Positions 61,273 through 64,000 of a stretch of DNA of 64,000 bases are shown here, piece by piece. This DNA is from Planctomycetota bacterium (GTDB taxonomy: Bacteria > Planctomycetota > Planctomycetia > Pirellulales > UBA1268): contig QWOP01000026.1 of NCBI GenBank assembly GCA_003669605.1, positions 1 to 64,000 of the forward strand, read 5' to 3'. Positions within the stretch are counted from its first letter, which is position 1, and each line of letters opens with the position of its first letter. A program made the position numbers and the translations under genes. The notes under the pieces are model-generated. The model saw only the letters and a list, made by a program, of their open reading frames with translations, ran no database searches and was not told the origin of the DNA.

Positions 61273-63305
61273 CCCACTCGCTTCTTGGAGTCGCCCCGCT
61301 TCTCTCCCTGTCTGGTGAGTTCTTTCTCAGCCCAGGCCCCGAACACGGCCTCCGGGCTGCCCTGGAACACCTCGGCGAATGCCGCGTCGAAGGGGATGGC
61401 ATCATCCAGCCGCTCAGCCAACGCCTTGAGGCGGCCACCACCGCCACCCACCGCGATCACAAAGGCACCGCTGACGGCAGCAGTAGACGCAGGATCGGCG
61501 AGCCCCTCGACGATCGCCGCCGGACGGCGGAGATTCTGCAGCCGTTGCGTGGATTCGCTCCGCCATCCCTTGGCCACCGCCGACTTCGCCGCGGTCTTGG
61601 TGGCCACAGCCCGCCCCGCCCCAACGGCAAACCACTCTGGCGCTCCGCGGGAGAGGAAAGCGGCGGCAGCGATCTCCTCCGCCAAGAGGGCCAACGTGTC
61701 GGCCCGGGCCTCGGCCGTGTCCAGCGCCGGCGCGATGAATGAACCGTAGATCACGTCCCCGGACATCCCCGGTCGACTTTCCATTCCCTTGGGGCGTTCG
61801 TCCCCGAGGACGTTGATCCAGAAATCGGAATAATCGTACGGCTTGTCGAAGGCCAGCAGAACGATCCCCCCCTTGATCAGTGGCACGTCGCCGGCGACGA
61901 GTTGGGATTCAACGGCCGTCATCGCCTTTTCGGCGGCATCGGCCAAGCGTTCCAGTTTTGATTCCGGCAGATTCCCGATGACGCGGAGAGTGCCACGGGT
62001 GACTGAGGCCGGTTCTTCGTCGGCGATCGCCCGCCGCCACACCGCATCAGCCGCATCGAAGCGGGCGGCGAGCAGTTCTTCGTGCGACAAACTGCGGGCA
62101 CGGCCGGCCGCCGCCACCGTCTCCAGTGACGTCTGCGCTGTCAGGAGGTCGAGAGCCGCTCCTTGATCGATCCACTTCTCAATGGCCTCGATCACCTCAT
62201 CAGAGAGCGGCGGCTTGGACAATGGCATCTGCTGGCCGTCGATCTCCTTCCCTTTGAGTTTTCTGATCAACAGGCTCGCAGCTCCCTCGCCGGCAATGAT
62301 CGGCGCACCGGTCGCGCCGCCGCGGAGGAGCGTCTCCAAACTCACCATCGACAGATTGCCGTCCGGCTGCGTGGCATCGTGGCACCCGCCGCATTGCTTG
62401 ACGAGGATCGGCGCCACCTCGAATGCGAATGACACGTCGCCAGGCTTGAGCGCCACCGGGCCTGTGGGGACCACGGGCGGCGGCTGCGGACGACCGGCAT
62501 TTTGCAAGGCAGCCAGGGGATCGCTGCCGTCGAATACGGCCCCTTCGTCGATCCAGCGGACGAGGAGAGCGGATTCCTCCGCAGACACCTTGCCTCCTCC
62601 CCGTGGCATGTCGCCGGTGCGGATGACTTCCACCAGCCTGCTGTCGGCCCCGGTCCCCGTCTGGACAAAACCGCTCTTCATCAGGGTTTCAAACGATGTG
62701 AATTGGAAGTCCCCCTTCTTGCCTGCCACATGGCAGCCTCCGCAATGCCGAAGCAGCATCGGCGCCACCTGGCCGACAAAACTCACGCCTCCAGCCTGTG
62801 GCTTCGGCTCGCTTCCCTTGCCTGTCGCTCCTCCCTTCGCCACCGCCGGAGCCCTGCCGGTAGGCTTCCCCTTGGGCATCGCCAGTTCGGGGTCTTTGCG
62901 GGCGGGCCTCCGGGCGGGGGTCCTGGGAGCCGATTTGATCGCAGGGAGCTCGATCCCCTCGATGTCCCCTCCCTGGAGTTCGATGTCGTCGCGAAGACCG
63001 CGGGCACGCTCCACCATCGACCGGGCCGTGGGCGGCGGGTTCTCCATTCCTTCCCATTCCACCAGTCCGCTGACTGCAGCGACAAGGTGCTCCCGGGCCG
63101 CCGCCGGCCGCTCGGCATCCAGGGCCGCACGGGCCTTGTCGAGGTGGGCCTTCACCGTGGCCAGAGAGGGGGGATCGTCGGCCCAGGCTGCTGCTGAGGT
63201 CCACGCCACCCAGCCCCCGAGCAGGACCACCAGCGGCAACCACCATGCCGAGTGGTCCTTTCGGGACGACACCCGCCAGCAACCGCAGAAAGTCCCCAAG
63301 TTCAT
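61257..63305 (-). CDS. Exported protein with two planctomycete cytochrome domains
   Basis: A signal anchor (AWWLPLVVLLGGWVAWTSAA) is followed by a helical segment and a Lys/Pro/Gly-rich linker. Two planctomycete-type cytochrome c domains each carry CGGCH: C188-x-x-C191-H192 and C305-x-x-C308-H309. These are PSCyt1-type haem modules found in electron-transfer and sugar-oxidising proteins. The C-terminal half (LLAFDKPYDYSDFWINVLGD and APEWFAVGAGRAVATKTAAK) resembles a degenerate peptidase-MA-like region. GGGGAGC lies seven bases before the ATG at 63305. The stop codon and the final residues come from a MITE-like end. 682 aa. Confidence 0.86.
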   Translation of the reverse strand: MNLGTFCGCWRVSSRKDHSAWWLPLVVLLGGWVAWTSAAAWADDPPSLATVKAHLDKARAALDAERPAAAREHLVAAVSGLVEWEGMENPPPTARSMVERARGLRDDIELQGGDIEGIELPAIKSAPRTPARRPARKDPELAMPKGKPTGRAPAVAKGGATGKGSEPKPQAGGVSFVGQVAPMLLRHCGGCHVAGKKGDFQFTSFETLMKSGFVQTGTGADSRLVEVIRTGDMPRGGGKVSAEESALLVRWIDEGAVFDGSDPLAALQNAGRPQPPPVVPTGPVALKPGDVSFAFEVAPILVKQCGGCHDATQPDGNLSMVSLETLLRGGATGAPIIAGEGAASLLIRKLKGKEIDGQQMPLSKPPLSDEVIEAIEKWIDQGAALDLLTAQTSLETVAAAGRARSLSHEELLAARFDAADAVWRRAIADEEPASVTRGTLRVIGNLPESKLERLADAAEKAMTAVESQLVAGDVPLIKGGIVLLAFDKPYDYSDFWINVLGDERPKGMESRPGMSGDVIYGSFIAPALDTAEARADTLALLAEEIAAAAFLSRGAPEWFAVGAGRAVATKTAAKSAVAKGWRSESTQRLQNLRRPAAIVEGLADPASTAAVSGAFVIAVGGGGGRLKALAERLDDAIPFDAAFAEVFQGSPEAVFGAWAEKELTRQGEKRGDSKKRVGNAGR

Positions 63306-63721
63306 GGTCCGCTCCCCTGCATCGCCCACCACGCCCCGAGGAAGAACGCCACCACGGCGACCACCAAGAGGGCAACTGCATAAGCATACGGCGTCCACCA
63401 GGCGATCGTCACGCGGGGCTTGAGCCGAGGGGGATTTCCGCCAACGCTTTTCCGCCCCCGGAGGCGACTCCCCTGGCGAGATCGTGCCGGAGTGGTGTTG
63501 ATATTCACCGCGAAAGGTGCCGCCTCAAAAGCCTCCGCCGGCGCGAGTTCACCGAGCGACTTCTCGATCCCCGATCCCTCGAGGGAGTTCACTTGCACGC
63601 GGCCATCGGCGGGCACCGTGACGCGGGCAGCGCAGCGCGGACAGGCGACCGAGGTGCCGTGCCATCGGGTCGGAACGGAGAGTTTCGACTGGCAACCGCT
63701 GCAGCGGAATTTGATCGGCAC
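63302..63721 (-). CDS. Zinc-ribbon protein with C-terminal membrane helix (139 aa)
   Basis: The N-terminus (VPIKFRCSGCQSKLSVPTRW) has a C7-x-x-C10 ... C27-x-x-C30 zinc ribbon like those placed before planctomycete membrane proteins. A linker rich in Arg and Gly and a single transmembrane helix (about residues 113-132, YAVALLVVAVVAFFLGAWWA) follow. The start is GTG at 63721, with CGGAG eight bases before it. The stop overlaps the start of the cytochrome gene (ATGA), so it is the first gene of a two-gene operon. The ribbon may act as a cytoplasmic sensor or scaffold for the exported cytochrome protein. Confidence 0.68.
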   Translation of the reverse strand: MPIKFRCSGCQSKLSVPTRWHGTSVACPRCAARVTVPADGRVQVNSLEGSGIEKSLGELAPAEAFEAAPFAVNINTTPARSRQGSRLRGRKSVGGNPPRLKPRVTIAWWTPYAYAVALLVVAVVAFFLGAWWAMQGSGP

Positions 63722-64000
63722 GCCACAGACTCCGATGCACATTGGGACCACTGCAACTGGCGGCTACCGACTCTTCCGACGGACAGCAGCGTGGTGAGTT
63801 CCCCGGCCCACGCACCTCAGCCCTGGGGACGTGCCTCTTGGTCTTCATGTCCAACGCCCTCTCGGCCCCGGCCGGATGGGCCCCCTGACCGATCCATCCG
63901 GGCGCGGCGAGGCCTTCGTCGTCGCCGCCGATTGTCGCGATCATCGGCTGAACAGCGCCGCCGCGGAGGAGGACTCTGATCGGACTCGATGGTTGCCACT

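Noticed and set aside
63722-63999. Arg-rich minus-strand frame at the right edge
   Set aside because: The composition is extremely Arg/Asp-rich and shadow-like, with no motif; not enough sequence to judge.

Overview
The window is high-GC bacterial chromosome, almost certainly from a planctomycete (Planctomycetes/PVC). The evidence is the density of gene families that are hallmarks of that phylum: a DUF1549/DUF1553 protein, a DUF1501 protein, planctomycete-type cytochrome domains, a large membrane-bound dehydrogenase with a C-terminal CxxCH, a duplicated TIGR03000 domain, Gfo/Idh/MocA oxidoreductases with Tat-like leaders, and ExbB/ExbD transporters with long low-complexity regions. No rRNA, CRISPR array or complete insertion sequence was found. 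One tRNA-Thr (CGT anticodon) is present.

Layout. 1-1.1 kb: a minus-strand cassette of three small genes with strong Shine-Dalgarno sites, the first resembling a lone integrase arm DNA-binding domain. 1.1-12.4 kb: mixed singletons (HDAC-like deacetylase, NHL beta-propeller, GYF+PH protein, alpha/beta hydrolase, CHAD protein, a 28-residue lysine-rich microprotein, a TIGR03000 surface protein and several unknowns), with an IS3 transposase remnant near 4.1 kb. 12.7-23.8 kb: secreted catabolic or electron-transfer proteins (DUF1549/1553, PPC-domain protein, DUF1501, Gfo/Idh/MocA, 1030-residue cytochrome-type dehydrogenase). 24-26.5 kb: dapB and thrC (lysine and threonine synthesis) on the minus strand, separated by a hairpin-rich MITE-like element. 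26.7-34.7 kb: a plus-strand housekeeping run: DksA/TraR-like zinc finger, lspA, inositol-phosphatase-like gene, rpmB (L28), gatC, gatA, gatB, bioA. 34.7-39.3 kb: a minus-strand ExbB-ExbD-ExbD energy-transducing operon. 39.5-49.2 kb: a membrane-anchored excisionase-type DNA-binding protein, then a System II cytochrome c maturation pair (ResB and CcsA), then a secreted sugar-dehydrogenase-like protein carrying its own CxxCH. 49-57.2 kb: minus-strand comEC; rpmE-prfA-prmC (translation termination); kdsA coupled to a lipoprotein. 57.2-58.1 kb: a long non-coding stretch with a strong terminator-like structure, a promoter and the tRNA. 58.2-63.7 kb: a TPR protein with two RNA-polymerase-alpha-CTD modules, a DUF4912 protein, a second MITE-like element, and a two-gene operon of a double cytochrome-domain protein and a zinc-ribbon membrane protein.

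How the parts connect. The ResB/CcsA pair would attach haem to the CxxCH proteins encoded here (20.7, 46.5 and 61.3 kb genes and possibly the DUF1549 protein). GatCAB supplies Gln-tRNA and/or Asn-tRNA by transamidation. rpmE, prfA, prmC and rpmB belong to translation. Tandem ATGA overlaps (DUF1501, ExbB/ExbD, gatB/bioA, ResB/CcsA, kdsA/lipoprotein, the 63.3 kb pair) show strong translational coupling.

The most unusual items are an in-frame 24-bp repeat array inside gatA, two MITE-like families (one truncated copy fused to a DUF1501 remnant, another supplying the stop codon of a cytochrome gene), a TPR/alpha-CTD fusion, a membrane-tethered HTH protein, and a structured non-coding region before the tRNA. 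No single complete novel multi-gene system could be proven from sequence reading alone. The last ~280 bases (63722-64000) hold no gene I can support.
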